NCBI GenBank assembly: GCA_021804565.1
Contig: JAJZHK010000020.1
Coordinates: 1 to 47,422, forward strand
Direction: 5' to 3'
Origin: Pseudomonadota bacterium
Lineage (GTDB): Bacteria; Pseudomonadota; Gammaproteobacteria; Pseudomonadales; Moraxellaceae
Length of the DNA: 47,422 nt
A model generated the notes under the pieces. The model had not been told where the DNA came from. It did no database searches and saw only the letters and a list, made by a program, of their open reading frames with translations. How positions within the stretch are numbered: the stretch's first letter is position 1; every line of letters starts with the position of its first letter. Shown one piece after another: positions 34,817 to 44,193 of this stretch. The translations under genes were made by a program, and so were the position numbers.

Positions 34817-35557
34817 CTAGAGTTTTTGCATGGTTTCTCGCAGCTCGGCGAGATGACGGCGGGAAACCGCCAGGCGGTCGTCGATGCCGCGTATGCGCAC
34901 CTGGTACTGGCCGGGGGACACCAGCTCGAGGCCGTCGAGGTAGCGCAGGGAGAGCAGCGCGTTGCGGTGGATGCGTATGAAACTGCCGGTGAACTCATTT
35001 TCAAGATCCTTGAGCGTTTCATCGATCAGAATTTCGCCCTGGCTGTGCCTGACGGTGACGTATTTCTGGTCGGCCATGAAGTAACGGATGTCTTCCAGGG
35101 CGATGAGCTCGACGCCGCGATGGGTGCGGGCGCTGATGTGGGTGCGACGCGACGCGGCCGGCGCCTGTCCTTCACGGTGCTGCTGTTGCGCATGGTGGAT
35201 GACCTGCGCACGCTGCAAGGCCTCACGCAGCCGCTCTTTGGTGACCGGCTTGAGCAGATAGCCGGCCGCCTGGACGTCAAACGCGGCCAGGGCATGCTCG
35301 TCGTAGGCGGTGCAAAAAACCACCGCCGGCGGCGTCGTCTGGCGGGCCAGCTGCTCGGCGGTGGCCAAGCCATCCATCAGTGGCATGCGCATATCGAGCA
35401 GAACGACCGAGGGTTGCAACTGGTGCGACTTCTGCAGGCATTCCAGGCCATTCTCGGCTTCGCCTATCACTTCGACATCGGGCAGCTCGCCGAGCAGGCG
35501 CATCAGCCTTTCCCGTGCGGGACGCTCATCATCGCAAATCAATACGCGCATCGTCAT
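34817..35557 (-). CDS. algR: AlgR-like LytTR response regulator
   Basis: This 246-residue protein has an N-terminal receiver with the acidic pair in CDDERPARERL, phospho-acceptor Asp55 in VVLLDMRMP, FCTAYDEHAL and Lys in YLLKPVTKERL. Its C-terminal LytTR DNA-binding domain has HISARTHRGVELIALEDI, FMADQKYVTVRHSQGEI and SFIRIHRNALLS. The sequence follows P. aeruginosa AlgR closely in order. AlgR controls alginate, type IV pili and virulence in that genus; the target genes here are unknown. A second ATG two codons downstream is possible. It lies 8 bases after algZ. Confidence 0.93.
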   Translation of the reverse strand: MTMRVLICDDERPARERLMRLLGELPDVEVIGEAENGLECLQKSHQLQPSVVLLDMRMPLMDGLATAEQLARQTTPPAVVFCTAYDEHALAAFDVQAAGYLLKPVTKERLREALQRAQVIHHAQQQHREGQAPAASRRTHISARTHRGVELIALEDIRYFMADQKYVTVRHSQGEILIDETLKDLENEFTGSFIRIHRNALLSLRYLDGLELVSPGQYQVRIRGIDDRLAVSRRHLAELRETMQKL

Positions 35558-35565
35558 GATCCTCC

Positions 35566-36597
35566 TCAGGCATGCCGGGCGAGCTCATAAGGGTAGCTCA
35601 GATAACAGATGAATAGTTCCCGGTCAGCGCTAGTAGTCAGTTTAGCTGTTTCCCCATAGCGTGCCTGCAGACGCTCACGGATGTTGTCCAGAGCCATCTG
35701 GTGGCCGCGTCCCCGGCGTTGCTGGGTGCTGTCCGGGGGCATGGGATTGACGACGACGATGCTGACACGGTGGCCGTCGTAGTGGACGCTGATGCGCAGT
35801 TCGCTGGCTTGCGTACGCTGCTCGACGCCGTGGTAGATGGCGTTTTCGATCAGCGGCTGTAGGCTGAGCAGGGGGATGCACAGCTCGTCAGGGATGCTGT
35901 CGATCTGCCAGCGCACCTGCAGGCGGGCGCCCAGACGCAGCATTTCGATATCGATATAGTCCTGGCAGAGCTGGATCTCTTCACCCAGGGGCACGTCCAC
36001 CGCTTCGCGCAAGGTGGCACGGAACAGCTGGCTGAGATTCTCGATGGCGGTTTCCGCCTTGTCGGGATCGCTGTGCACCAGCTCGGCGATCAGGTTCATG
36101 CTGTTGAACAGAAAATGCGGGCGTATGCGGCTTTGCAGGGCTTGCAGGCGGGCGCTCAGCGCCGCCTGCTGGCGGCGACGCAGGCTGTGCGACAGCGACA
36201 GGTAGTGGAGCAGGATGCCGCCGAGGATGGCGGCGATGATTTCGTTGCGCAAAGCCCAGGCCAGGCCGCCACGGCCGTCGATGCAGAGCAGGACGACGGT
36301 GCTGAACAGCGCCACGACCGCGAGGATGAGACAGGCTGCGATGCACAGCGCCCAGCGCGTGCCGAGACCCTGCAGGCGCCGCCGGGCCAGTTGCAGCAGG
36401 CAGGCGCACCAGATCAGGCAGCCGGTGATGAACAAGGCGCTGTGCTCAAGCTCGCTGATCGGCAGCGGCCAGGCGCGCTCGCTACCGGCGAGCACCAGGG
36501 CGAGAGCGAGCAGCAGGCCGATCAGCAAGAGGCGCAGGAGCGGACGCGGCTGACGCCAGTCGGGCAGAAAAAAGTCCTCAGAATCGGGGGTGGGCAT
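35566..36597 (-). CDS. algZ: AlgZ/FimS-like membrane sensor histidine kinase
   Basis: This 343-residue sensor starts at ATG 36597, preceded by AAGGAG; an in-frame ATG at 36657 lacks this. The N-terminus [13 protein letters not shown] resembles AlgZ, followed by four to five membrane helices (residues about 20-130). The His_kinase box is [14 protein letters not shown] (His161), and the ATPase end has [13 protein letters not shown] and a Gly-rich [15 protein letters not shown]. It belongs to the LytS/YehU type of kinases lacking a classic HAMP. It is divergent from argH and paired with algR. Confidence 0.92.
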   Translation of the reverse strand: MPTPDSEDFFLPDWRQPRPLLRLLLIGLLLALALVLAGSERAWPLPISELEHSALFITGCLIWCACLLQLARRRLQGLGTRWALCIAACLILAVVALFSTVVLLCIDGRGGLAWALRNEIIAAILGGILLHYLSLSHSLRRRQQAALSARLQALQSRIRPHFLFNSMNLIAELVHSDPDKAETAIENLSQLFRATLREAVDVPLGEEIQLCQDYIDIEMLRLGARLQVRWQIDSIPDELCIPLLSLQPLIENAIYHGVEQRTQASELRISVHYDGHRVSIVVVNPMPPDSTQQRRGRGHQMALDNIRERLQARYGETAKLTTSADRELFICYLSYPYELARHA

Positions 36598-36685
36598 GGC
36601 GGCTCCTTCGCCTGCGATGGGGGCATTCTGGCAAGCTACGTCCGGAAAGGCAAACACCGGCGCGACAGTCGAGCGGTCGTGCCGG

Positions 36686-36691
36686 TATAAT
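36686..36691 (+). promoter_or_regulatory. argH -10 promoter hexamer
   Basis: A perfect TATAAT, preceded by CGG, lies 31 bases upstream of the argH ATG in the algZ-argH intergenic space. The -35 region 17 bases upstream (GCGACA-like) is poor, so it may rely on other contacts. It is the only good hexamer in this divergent gap. Confidence 0.6.
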
Positions 36692-36722
36692 GGCGCTTTC
36701 CTTCGTTGTCGAGGTATGCAGC

Positions 36723-38117
36723 ATGAGCCAGCAGGACAAGCTCTGGGGTGGGCGCTTTGCCGAGGCGACCGATCAGTTCGTCGAGACCTTTACCGCCTCG
36801 GTGAGCTTCGATCGTCGCCTTTATCGCCACGACATTCGCGGCTCACAGGCGCATGCGCGCATGCTCGTCGAGGTCGGCGTGCTCAGTGCCGAGGACGGTC
36901 GGCTCATCCAGGAAGGGCTGGAGGCCATCCTCGCCGACATCGAGGCCGGCCGTTTCGAATGGCGGGTCGATCTCGAAGACGTGCACATGAATATCGAAGC
37001 GCGCTTGACCGCGCGTATCGGTGACGCCGGCAAGCGTCTGCACACCGGTCGTTCGCGCAACGATCAGGTGGCGACCGCAACCCGTCTCTACCTGCGCGAC
37101 GCCGTCGATGATCTCGGCCGCGAGCTGCGCCGCCTGATGCAGGGGCTGGTCGATCTCGCCGAGCGCGAGCACGCCACCATCATGCCCGGTTTTACCCATC
37201 TGCAGACGGCGCAACCGATCACCTTCGGCCATCATCTGCTGGCCTGGTTCGAGATGCTCTGGCGCGACCATGAGCGTCTGCGCGACACCCGCCACCGTCT
37301 CAATCGCCTGCCGCTGGGGGCGGCGGCGCTGGCCGGCACCAGCTACCCCATCGATCGTGAGCTGACGGCACGGCTGCTGGGTTTTGAAGGGATCTGCGAG
37401 AATTCGCTCGATGCCGTCTCCGATCGCGATTTCGCCATCGAGTTCTGTGCGGCGGCCAGCCTGATCATGATGCATCTGTCGCGCTTTTCTGAAGAGCTGG
37501 TGCTATGGGCCTCCATGCAGTTTCGTTTCATCGATCTGCCGGACCGTTTCTGCACCGGTTCGTCGATCATGCCGCAGAAGAAGAACCCGGACGTGCCTGA
37601 GCTGGTGCGCGGCAAGACCGGACGCGTCTACGGTCACCTGATGGCCTTGCTGACCCTGATGAAGGCGCAGCCCCTGGCCTACAACAAGGACAACCAGGAA
37701 GACAAGGAGCCCTTGTTCGATACGGTCGATACGGTGGGCGGCAGCCTGCGCGCCTTCGCCGACATGGTCGTGCACCTGCAGCCGCAGCGTGAACGCATGC
37801 GTCAGGCGGCCCTGGACGGCTACGCGACGGCGACCGATCTGGCGGACTACCTGGTCCGCAAGGGCACGCCTTTTCGCGATGCCCATGAAATCGTCGGACA
37901 GGCGGTGCGCGCCGGCATCGAACAGGGTGTCGACCTGTCGCAGATGCCCTTGGCGCAGCTGCAGTCTTTTTCCGCGCAGATCGAGGATGACGTTTTTGCC
38001 GTGCTCTCGCTGGAAGGCTCGGTGGCGCAACGTGCGCATCGCGGCGGTACGGCGCCGCAGCAGGTTTTGCGCGCCGTCGCCCAGGCACGCCAGCGCCTGC
38101 TCAGCCTGAACGACTGA
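36723..38117 (+). CDS. argH: argininosuccinate lyase
   Basis: This 464-residue enzyme of the fumarase/aspartase superfamily cleaves argininosuccinate to arginine and fumarate. It starts at ATG 36723 ([19 protein letters not shown]). [32 protein letters not shown] and the family signature [12 protein letters not shown] (about residues 280-291, with the catalytic Ser) are all present. Length is typical. It lies between divergent algZ and downstream cyaA, the same neighbourhood as in pseudomonads. Confidence 0.97.
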   Translation: MSQQDKLWGGRFAEATDQFVETFTASVSFDRRLYRHDIRGSQAHARMLVEVGVLSAEDGRLIQEGLEAILADIEAGRFEWRVDLEDVHMNIEARLTARIGDAGKRLHTGRSRNDQVATATRLYLRDAVDDLGRELRRLMQGLVDLAEREHATIMPGFTHLQTAQPITFGHHLLAWFEMLWRDHERLRDTRHRLNRLPLGAAALAGTSYPIDRELTARLLGFEGICENSLDAVSDRDFAIEFCAAASLIMMHLSRFSEELVLWASMQFRFIDLPDRFCTGSSIMPQKKNPDVPELVRGKTGRVYGHLMALLTLMKAQPLAYNKDNQEDKEPLFDTVDTVGGSLRAFADMVVHLQPQRERMRQAALDGYATATDLADYLVRKGTPFRDAHEIVGQAVRAGIEQGVDLSQMPLAQLQSFSAQIEDDVFAVLSLEGSVAQRAHRGGTAPQQVLRAVAQARQRLLSLND

Positions 38118-38135
38118 GCGCTGGCGGCTGCGGGG

Positions 38136-38160
38136 GCATGGCCTATACTTGCGGCCATGC
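38136..38160 (+). promoter_or_regulatory. inverted repeat around a -10-like hexamer covering the cyaA start codon
   Basis: GCATGGCC (38136-38143) and GGCCATGC (38153-38160) form a perfect 8-base inverted repeat. Between them lies TATACTTGC, with TATACT (38144-38149) at -10 spacing for a transcript beginning at or just before the cyaA ATG at 38157. No Shine-Dalgarno sequence precedes that ATG. This suggests either a leaderless transcript under an operator, or a hairpin hiding the start codon in read-through mRNA. Confidence 0.5.
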
Positions 38161-40601
38161 GTGATCATCAACCCCTGCAGCCTTTTCTCGATGGCGTCGA
38201 CCGCAAGGCGCTGTCGCGTCTGCGTGACCGTCTGCAAGGCTTGGCCGAACTGCGCCGGCTGCGCTGGGCCAGCCTGGCCAGCGAGCGACAAAGGCAGTTT
38301 CTTGAGATCCTGCCGCTGCTGCTCGACGTCAACCATGCGCTGCTGCCGGGTTACGTCGGTGCCGACTGCCCGCAGCGGGTGCAGGATTACACGCCCTCGG
38401 CGACCGCCCTGCAGTTGTTGCAGGGGCAGGCGCGCTCTTTTCGCTGGCGGCCGGGCCGCGGTGAAGCGGCCATCAAGGCCCTCTATCTGATGGGCAGCTC
38501 TGGCAGCATTGCCCAGACCACGCAGTCCGACCTCGACATCTGGGTCTGCGTCGATGACCACATCGGCAGCGAGGCCGCTGCGCGCCTGCAGGGCAAGCTC
38601 GAGCGCATCAGCGCCTATGCGCGCCAGCAGGGGATCGAGGCGCATTTTTTTCAGATGCGCGCGCAAGCTTTTCGTCAGGGTGAGCGGCTCAGCCTCAGCC
38701 ACGAGGACTGCGGCGCCACCCAGCACGTGCTTCTGCTCGACGAGTTCTATCGCAGCGCTTTGTGGCTGGCCGGCGCCTGGCCGCTGTGGTGGTTCATCCC
38801 CGCCGAGGAGGAGGCCTCTTATGCCCATCACGCCCAGCGGCTGCTGCATGGCCGTTACCTGCGCGCCGAGCAGGTGATCGATCTGGGTGACGTCGCCAGG
38901 GTTCCCGATGAAGAGTTTCTCGGTGCCGGGATGTGGCAGCTGTTCAAGGGCATGGGCCAGCCGATCAAGGCGGTGCTCAAGATCATCCTCGCCGAGGTCT
39001 ATGCCGCCGAGCAGCCGCAGCTGGCCTTGCTCAGTCTGGAGCTCAAGCAGCGTCTCTATCGATCGGCGCTCGACGATGAGCTCGACCCTTACGTCCTGCT
39101 CTATGAGAAGGTGGCCGCCTATCTGCAGGCGCGTGACGAATACGATCGCCTGCATCTGGTCCGCCAGTGCTTCTACCTGAAAGCCAATGTCCATCTCAGT
39201 CGCGAACCGGCCGATCTCAGCTGGCGCCATCAGCTGTTGCAGCGCATGGTGCAGTCCTGGGGCTGGGCGCAGGCGGATCTGGCTTTGCTCGACAGCCGCG
39301 AGCACTGGCGTTTTCGGCCGCTGCTCGGCTTGCATGAGCGTCTGGTGCAAGAGATGCAGAAGGCCTATCACCTGCTCGAGCGTCAGTTTGCGGCGACCGG
39401 CCGCGCTCCGTCGGCTGCGCTCGGCCATGATCTCGAGCTGCTCAGGCGGCGCATGGCCGCCACCTACAGCCCGAGGCCCGACAAGATCTCCTGGCGGCAA
39501 CCCTATATGGCCGGTGATTTTCTTGAAGAAAGCCTGTACCTGCGCGAAGTCAGCGCCGGTTTGTGGCAGCTCACCGAGCATGCCGACATGCCGCCCTTGT
39601 ACACCTCCCGCAGCGCCCTCGAGGCGCTGGTCTGGGCCTTGGGCAACGGTCTGGCGGACGCCCGCACGCACTGGCAGCTGGCCTCGAGCCGGGTGCGGCG
39701 TGCCGAATTCGAGCTTCTCGCCTATCGTCTGGCCGGTCTGACGGTCGGCCTGCAAGAAGGCGCCGATGACGAGCAGATGGCGCAGCCCCCCGTACTGCGG
39801 CGACTGGTGCTCATCATCAACCATGTGCAGCAGGCCTCCGACCCCCTGAGCCGACGGGGCCTGACGCGCATCGCCGATGAGGGGGATGTGCTGGCCTATG
39901 GCGGACTCAAGCGCGATCTCTTGCGCACGATCGATGTCGTCAGCGTCAACAGCTGGTGCGAGCTCGAGCTCAGCACCTTTCGTGGCGAGCAGGCGTTGAT
40001 CCGCTGCCTCTTGCACCTGCTGCCGCATCTGCCCCTCGACTTTGATCTGCAGGTGATACAGGCGGCCCCCGGGGTCACCCCGGGCAGCATGCCGAGCCGG
40101 GTGGCGAGCGTGCTGCGTCACATCGTCGTGTTTATGCACAGCAGCCGGCAAGGCATGTACCTGCTGCGTACCGGACAGCAGTTTCATCTTTTGATCTTTC
40201 GTGAAAGACAGCTGGAGTGGCAGGTGATGGAGGATATCGATGAGCTGGGCCTGCACCTGCAGCGTGCCGACAGGCGCGGGCTGCCCTTCAACGCCGATAT
40301 CCGCAGCCTGCGCGACGAGCCGCTGGGCTGGATCATGGCCCGGCGTGACGGGTACGGGCATTGGTATGAAAGCCGGCAAGCCGGCCAGGAAAGGGTCTGG
40401 GTCGATGACGGGCGGGCCTTGTTCATGGCCCGCGGCAAGGCCTCTGTCAGACAGGTCCGGGAGATCCTCCGGCAACAGGCCAGCGGCCTGCGCGCCGAGG
40501 CGATCCATAGCAGCGCTGTCACCGGACCTGGGCACCTGCTGCCCGCAGGCTTGATCGTCGCGCTTTATGAAGCCTGCGCGGACACCTCGGGCGGCGCCTG
40601 A
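38157..40601 (+). CDS. cyaA: class I adenylate cyclase
   Basis: This 814-residue class I cyclase makes cAMP from ATP. The N-terminal catalytic half has YLMGSSGSIAQTTQSDLDIW (about residues 112-131), with the catalytic Asp residues of the nucleotidyltransferase fold, and further GxGMWQLFKGMGQPIKAVLK and LLSLELKQRLYRS. The C-terminal regulatory region is present but shorter than in pseudomonads and ends at YEACADTSGGA. The last 37 bases overlap the convergent GGDEF gene. Confidence 0.95.
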   Translation: MRDHQPLQPFLDGVDRKALSRLRDRLQGLAELRRLRWASLASERQRQFLEILPLLLDVNHALLPGYVGADCPQRVQDYTPSATALQLLQGQARSFRWRPGRGEAAIKALYLMGSSGSIAQTTQSDLDIWVCVDDHIGSEAAARLQGKLERISAYARQQGIEAHFFQMRAQAFRQGERLSLSHEDCGATQHVLLLDEFYRSALWLAGAWPLWWFIPAEEEASYAHHAQRLLHGRYLRAEQVIDLGDVARVPDEEFLGAGMWQLFKGMGQPIKAVLKIILAEVYAAEQPQLALLSLELKQRLYRSALDDELDPYVLLYEKVAAYLQARDEYDRLHLVRQCFYLKANVHLSREPADLSWRHQLLQRMVQSWGWAQADLALLDSREHWRFRPLLGLHERLVQEMQKAYHLLERQFAATGRAPSAALGHDLELLRRRMAATYSPRPDKISWRQPYMAGDFLEESLYLREVSAGLWQLTEHADMPPLYTSRSALEALVWALGNGLADARTHWQLASSRVRRAEFELLAYRLAGLTVGLQEGADDEQMAQPPVLRRLVLIINHVQQASDPLSRRGLTRIADEGDVLAYGGLKRDLLRTIDVVSVNSWCELELSTFRGEQALIRCLLHLLPHLPLDFDLQVIQAAPGVTPGSMPSRVASVLRHIVVFMHSSRQGMYLLRTGQQFHLLIFRERQLEWQVMEDIDELGLHLQRADRRGLPFNADIRSLRDEPLGWIMARRDGYGHWYESRQAGQERVWVDDGRALFMARGKASVRQVREILRQQASGLRAEAIHSSAVTGPGHLLPAGLIVALYEACADTSGGA

Positions 40602-41815
40602 TGGAGGCGATGGCGGCCCGCATTTTTGGCCGCGTAGAGGGCGTCGTCGGCACGTTTGAGCAGATCCTCGGCAGAGGCTTGTGACTGCGCTGGGCTGGTG
40701 GCGATGCCGATGCTGATCGTCAGGTGGTGGGCCGTCCGCGAGTGCAGGTGAGCGATGCGCTGCTGATCGACGCGGCGCAGCAGGCGTTCGGCGACCTTGC
40801 GCGCACCCTCTTCGTCGGTGTTGGGCAACAGCAGCACGAACTCCTCGCCGCCGTAACGGGCGGCCATATCGCCGGGGCGCTTGAGGGCTTCGTTGAGGAT
40901 GCGCGCGATCTGCGTCAGCACTTCATCACCGGCGCTATGGCCGTAGTGGTCGTTGTAGGCCTTGAAGTGGTCGATGTCGACGAAGAGCAGGCTCAGGGGA
41001 TAGGCTTCCCGGCGGGCTCTTTCCCATTCGCTGTGCATGCTTTCATCGAGGTGGCGGCGGTTGCTGATCTGGGTCAGTGCGTCGCGGCGGGAGAGGTCGT
41101 TGAGCTGCCGGTTGACGGTGTCCAACTGCTGACCTTCCCAGGTGAGCATCACCGATTGCAGGAAGGACAGCCGGTCGACGCGTTCGAGGATGAGGGCGAT
41201 GGCGAGGATCAGGCCGGGTGCCAGGAACAGGTAGTGGGCGACCATCGTCCCGTCGATGTTGGCGTCGCTGGCCCAGGCAGTGAGAAGGATGGCGATGATT
41301 GCACCGAGATTGCAGAAAATCAGTGTGGCAAAGCGCAGGCGCATACCCAGGGTGCTGACGAAAAAGGCAAAGATGACCAGATAGCTGGCGTGCTGCTGGA
41401 GCTCGTGGCTGGTGTAGAGGAGCGATCCGCAACCGGTCAGATAGACAACGATGGCGCCGCACAGACCGGGCAACCAGGCGTGCTGGCGGAGCAGGACGGG
41501 CAAGGTGCCGGCCGCCAGACCAACCATCAGGGCGAGGCCTGAGCCGGCAAAAATCGTCATCCACCACTGCAGGTCCTGGCCTTGCGGTTGCATGAACAGG
41601 CGCGAGTAGAGGCCGATGGCGACGAACAGCAGCACCAGCCAGGGGCCGCCTTCACGACTCATGCGCTGGTATTCACCGGCGCAGCGCAGAGCGTAGATGG
41701 GTTCCAGATCGTGCCTGAAGCGCAGCGGGGCTTGCCGGTCGGCCAGCAGGCTGCGCACGTAGTTGATCTGTTCAAGCTCAAGCTGCGGTGGAATGTAAGT
41801 GTCAAGTTGGGACAC
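40565..41815 (-). CDS. membrane-bound GGDEF diguanylate cyclase
   Basis: This 416-residue protein has a cytosolic N-terminus (about 60 residues), then about six membrane helices (residues 60-215) and a GGDEF domain. The active site is GGEEF, with the RxxD inhibitory I-site five residues before it (RPGDMAARYGGEEF). FVDIDHFKAYNDHYGHSAGD binds metal and GTP. It should therefore be an active, product-inhibited cyclase making cyclic-di-GMP. The membrane part resembles MASE-type sensor regions but was not matched to a named one. It is tail-to-tail with cyaA, so two second-messenger cyclases share an overlapping end. Confidence 0.93.
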   Translation of the reverse strand: MSQLDTYIPPQLELEQINYVRSLLADRQAPLRFRHDLEPIYALRCAGEYQRMSREGGPWLVLLFVAIGLYSRLFMQPQGQDLQWWMTIFAGSGLALMVGLAAGTLPVLLRQHAWLPGLCGAIVVYLTGCGSLLYTSHELQQHASYLVIFAFFVSTLGMRLRFATLIFCNLGAIIAILLTAWASDANIDGTMVAHYLFLAPGLILAIALILERVDRLSFLQSVMLTWEGQQLDTVNRQLNDLSRRDALTQISNRRHLDESMHSEWERARREAYPLSLLFVDIDHFKAYNDHYGHSAGDEVLTQIARILNEALKRPGDMAARYGGEEFVLLLPNTDEEGARKVAERLLRRVDQQRIAHLHSRTAHHLTISIGIATSPAQSQASAEDLLKRADDALYAAKNAGRHRLHQAPPEVSAQAS

Positions 41816-41953
41816 GATGTGATCTCACAAGGCCAGCCCTTAGTCTAGCGCAACTGGCGCCGATACGGGGAGACCGCTATCCACTCGTCGCTCACTGCGG
41901 GGATGCGTGGTGAGTCTGTTAGAATAGGCCATTCCTTTTCGAGACCTGTTTGC

Positions 41954-44182
41954 ATGATCGCTACCGCCCGTATCGATGCCGATACACGCTATGCCCGGCA
42001 AATCTTCGACTACCCGCACTATTGGGCGGCCTGCTTTGGCGCGGCGCCTTTCCTGCCCATGAGCCGGGCCGAGATGGATGTCCTCGGCTGGGACGCCTGC
42101 GACGTCATCCTGGTCACCGGTGACGCCTATGTCGATCATCCCAGCTTCGGCATGGCCATCATCGGCCGTCTGCTCGAGGCCCAGGGTTTTCGGGTCGGCA
42201 TCATCGCCCAGCCAGACTGGCGATCGGCGGCGGCCTTCACCGGCCTCGGCGAGCCCCGCCTGTTCTTCGGCGTCACCGCAGGCAATATGGATTCGATGAT
42301 CAACCGTTATACCGCCGACCGGCGCATCCGTTCGGACGACGCCTATTCACCGGGCGGCCAGGGCGGTCTGCGTCCCGACCGCTGTTCTTTGGTCTATGCG
42401 CAGCGGGTGCGTGAAGCTTATCCGCAAGCGCCCATCGTCATGGGTGGCATCGAGGCTTCGCTACGCCGCATCGCCCACTACGACTACTGGCAGGACAAGG
42501 TACGTCGCTCTATCCTGGTCGATGCCAAGGCCGACCTGCTGATCTATGGCAATGGTGAACGCGCGATCATCGACATCGCCCACCGCCTCGCTGGCGGCGA
42601 GGCCATCGGCGATATTCGTGATGTACGTGGCACCGCCTACCTGTGCGCTGCAGCGCCGGCCGGCTGGTATGAAGAAGACGCCAGCTGCGTCGATGAGCCC
42701 GGTCAGGTCGATCCCATCATCAACCCTTATGTCGACACCCGTGATCTGCCCCAGTGTGAGCTGGACAAGGACAAACAGCTCGACAGCACCGACGCGGTGG
42801 TCTGGAAGCCGCGCCAGCGCAAGGGCGGCGGCTGGCGGCCACCGCGTGAGCGCAGCGTGCTGCGCCTGCCGGCTTACGAGGCGGTGCGTCAGGACCCGGT
42901 GCTCTACGCCCACGCCAATCGTGTGCTCCATCTCGAGACCAATCCTGGCAATGCCCGCGCCCTGATACAAAAACACGGCGATCGTGAGCTGTGGCTGAAT
43001 CCGCCGCCCATCCCCCTGTCGACCGAGGAGATGGACTACGTCTACGACCTGCCCTACGCGCGGGTGCCGCACCCGGCCTATGGTGGCGCCAAGATTCCGG
43101 CCTACGAGATGATCCGCTTCTCGGTCAATATCATGCGTGGCTGCTTCGGCGGCTGCACCTTCTGTTCGATCACCGAGCACGAGGGACGCATCATTCAGAG
43201 CCGCTCCGAGGACTCCATCATCCGCGAGATCGAGACCATGCGTGATCAGGTGCCAGGCTTCAGCGGCATCGTCTCCGACCTCGGCGGGCCGACCGCGAAT
43301 ATGTACCGGCTGGCCTGCCGCAGCCGGGAGATCGAGGCGGCCTGCCGCAAGCCGAGCTGCGTCTACCCGGCGATCTGCGACAACCTCGGTACCGATCATG
43401 GTCCGCTCATCCGCCTCTATCGACGCGCCCGCGCCTTGCCCGGGGTGCGGCGCATCCTCATCGGCTCCGGCCTGCGTTACGATCTGGCGGTGCGCTCGCC
43501 GGAGTACGTGCGTGAGCTGGTTCAGCACCATGTCGGCGGCTATCTGAAAATCGCCCCGGAACACACCCAGCCTGGCCCCTTGAGCAAGATGATGAAGCCT
43601 GGCATCGGCACCTACGACACCTTCAAGGCGATGTTCGATCGCTTTTCGCGCGAGGTCGGCAAGGAGCAGTACCTGATCCCCTATTTCATCGCCGCCCATC
43701 CGGGGACCAGCGATGAAGACATGCTGGAGCTGGCGCTCTGGCTGAAAAAGCATGGTTTTCGTGCCGATCAGGTGCAGACGTTCTATCCCTCGCCGATGGC
43801 CACTGCGACGGCGATGTACCACAGCGGACGCAATCCGCTACGACGTATACGCCGCGACAGTGAAAAGGTCGATATCGTCCGTGGTGAGCGCCGGCGGCGT
43901 CTGCACAAGGCCTTCCTGCGTTACCATGACCCGGCCAACTGGCCGCTCTTGCGTGAGGCGCTCAAGAGCATGGGGCGCGCCGATCTGATCGGTCCGGGCA
44001 AGCAGCATCTGGTGCCGCGTCATCAGCCGGTGCAGGCGCAGTACAGCAGCCCGGTGCGCAAGAACAGCACCACCGGTGCTGGGGTTTCGCCACGCGCGGC
44101 CAAGGGTCGCCTGTTGACCCAGCACACCGGCCTGCCGCCGCGCCCCGAGGCGAGCGAGCGGCGCCGTAAAAAGCCGGCCTGA
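41954..44182 (+). CDS. ygiQ: YgiQ-family radical SAM protein (UPF0313)
   Basis: This 742-residue protein starts at ATG 41954; an in-frame ATG at 41903 is less likely, as a TAGAAT hexamer lies between (41920-41925). The N-terminal part ([36 protein letters not shown]) is a cobalamin-binding-like domain. It is followed by the radical SAM cluster motif CFGGCTFC (Cys397, Cys401, Cys404) in [35 protein letters not shown] and [16 protein letters not shown] are conserved in YgiQ. The C-terminus is basic and Ala/Arg-rich. Function of the family is not established. Confidence 0.93.
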   Translation: MIATARIDADTRYARQIFDYPHYWAACFGAAPFLPMSRAEMDVLGWDACDVILVTGDAYVDHPSFGMAIIGRLLEAQGFRVGIIAQPDWRSAAAFTGLGEPRLFFGVTAGNMDSMINRYTADRRIRSDDAYSPGGQGGLRPDRCSLVYAQRVREAYPQAPIVMGGIEASLRRIAHYDYWQDKVRRSILVDAKADLLIYGNGERAIIDIAHRLAGGEAIGDIRDVRGTAYLCAAAPAGWYEEDASCVDEPGQVDPIINPYVDTRDLPQCELDKDKQLDSTDAVVWKPRQRKGGGWRPPRERSVLRLPAYEAVRQDPVLYAHANRVLHLETNPGNARALIQKHGDRELWLNPPPIPLSTEEMDYVYDLPYARVPHPAYGGAKIPAYEMIRFSVNIMRGCFGGCTFCSITEHEGRIIQSRSEDSIIREIETMRDQVPGFSGIVSDLGGPTANMYRLACRSREIEAACRKPSCVYPAICDNLGTDHGPLIRLYRRARALPGVRRILIGSGLRYDLAVRSPEYVRELVQHHVGGYLKIAPEHTQPGPLSKMMKPGIGTYDTFKAMFDRFSREVGKEQYLIPYFIAAHPGTSDEDMLELALWLKKHGFRADQVQTFYPSPMATATAMYHSGRNPLRRIRRDSEKVDIVRGERRRRLHKAFLRYHDPANWPLLREALKSMGRADLIGPGKQHLVPRHQPVQAQYSSPVRKNSTTGAGVSPRAAKGRLLTQHTGLPPRPEASERRRKKPA

Positions 44183-44193
44183 GTGCGGCTGGC

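Noticed and set aside
34466..35590. A 374-codon plus-strand frame opposite algR and the STAS-like gene
   Set aside because: It is a shadow of the AlgR homologue, which has full receiver and LytTR motifs.
37503..40535. A 1010-codon open frame on the minus strand opposite argH and cyaA
   Set aside because: It is antisense to two well-conserved genes, has a low-complexity Gln/His/Arg/Leu-rich composition and no recognisable domain. Long antisense frames are expected from the codon bias of high-GC genes.
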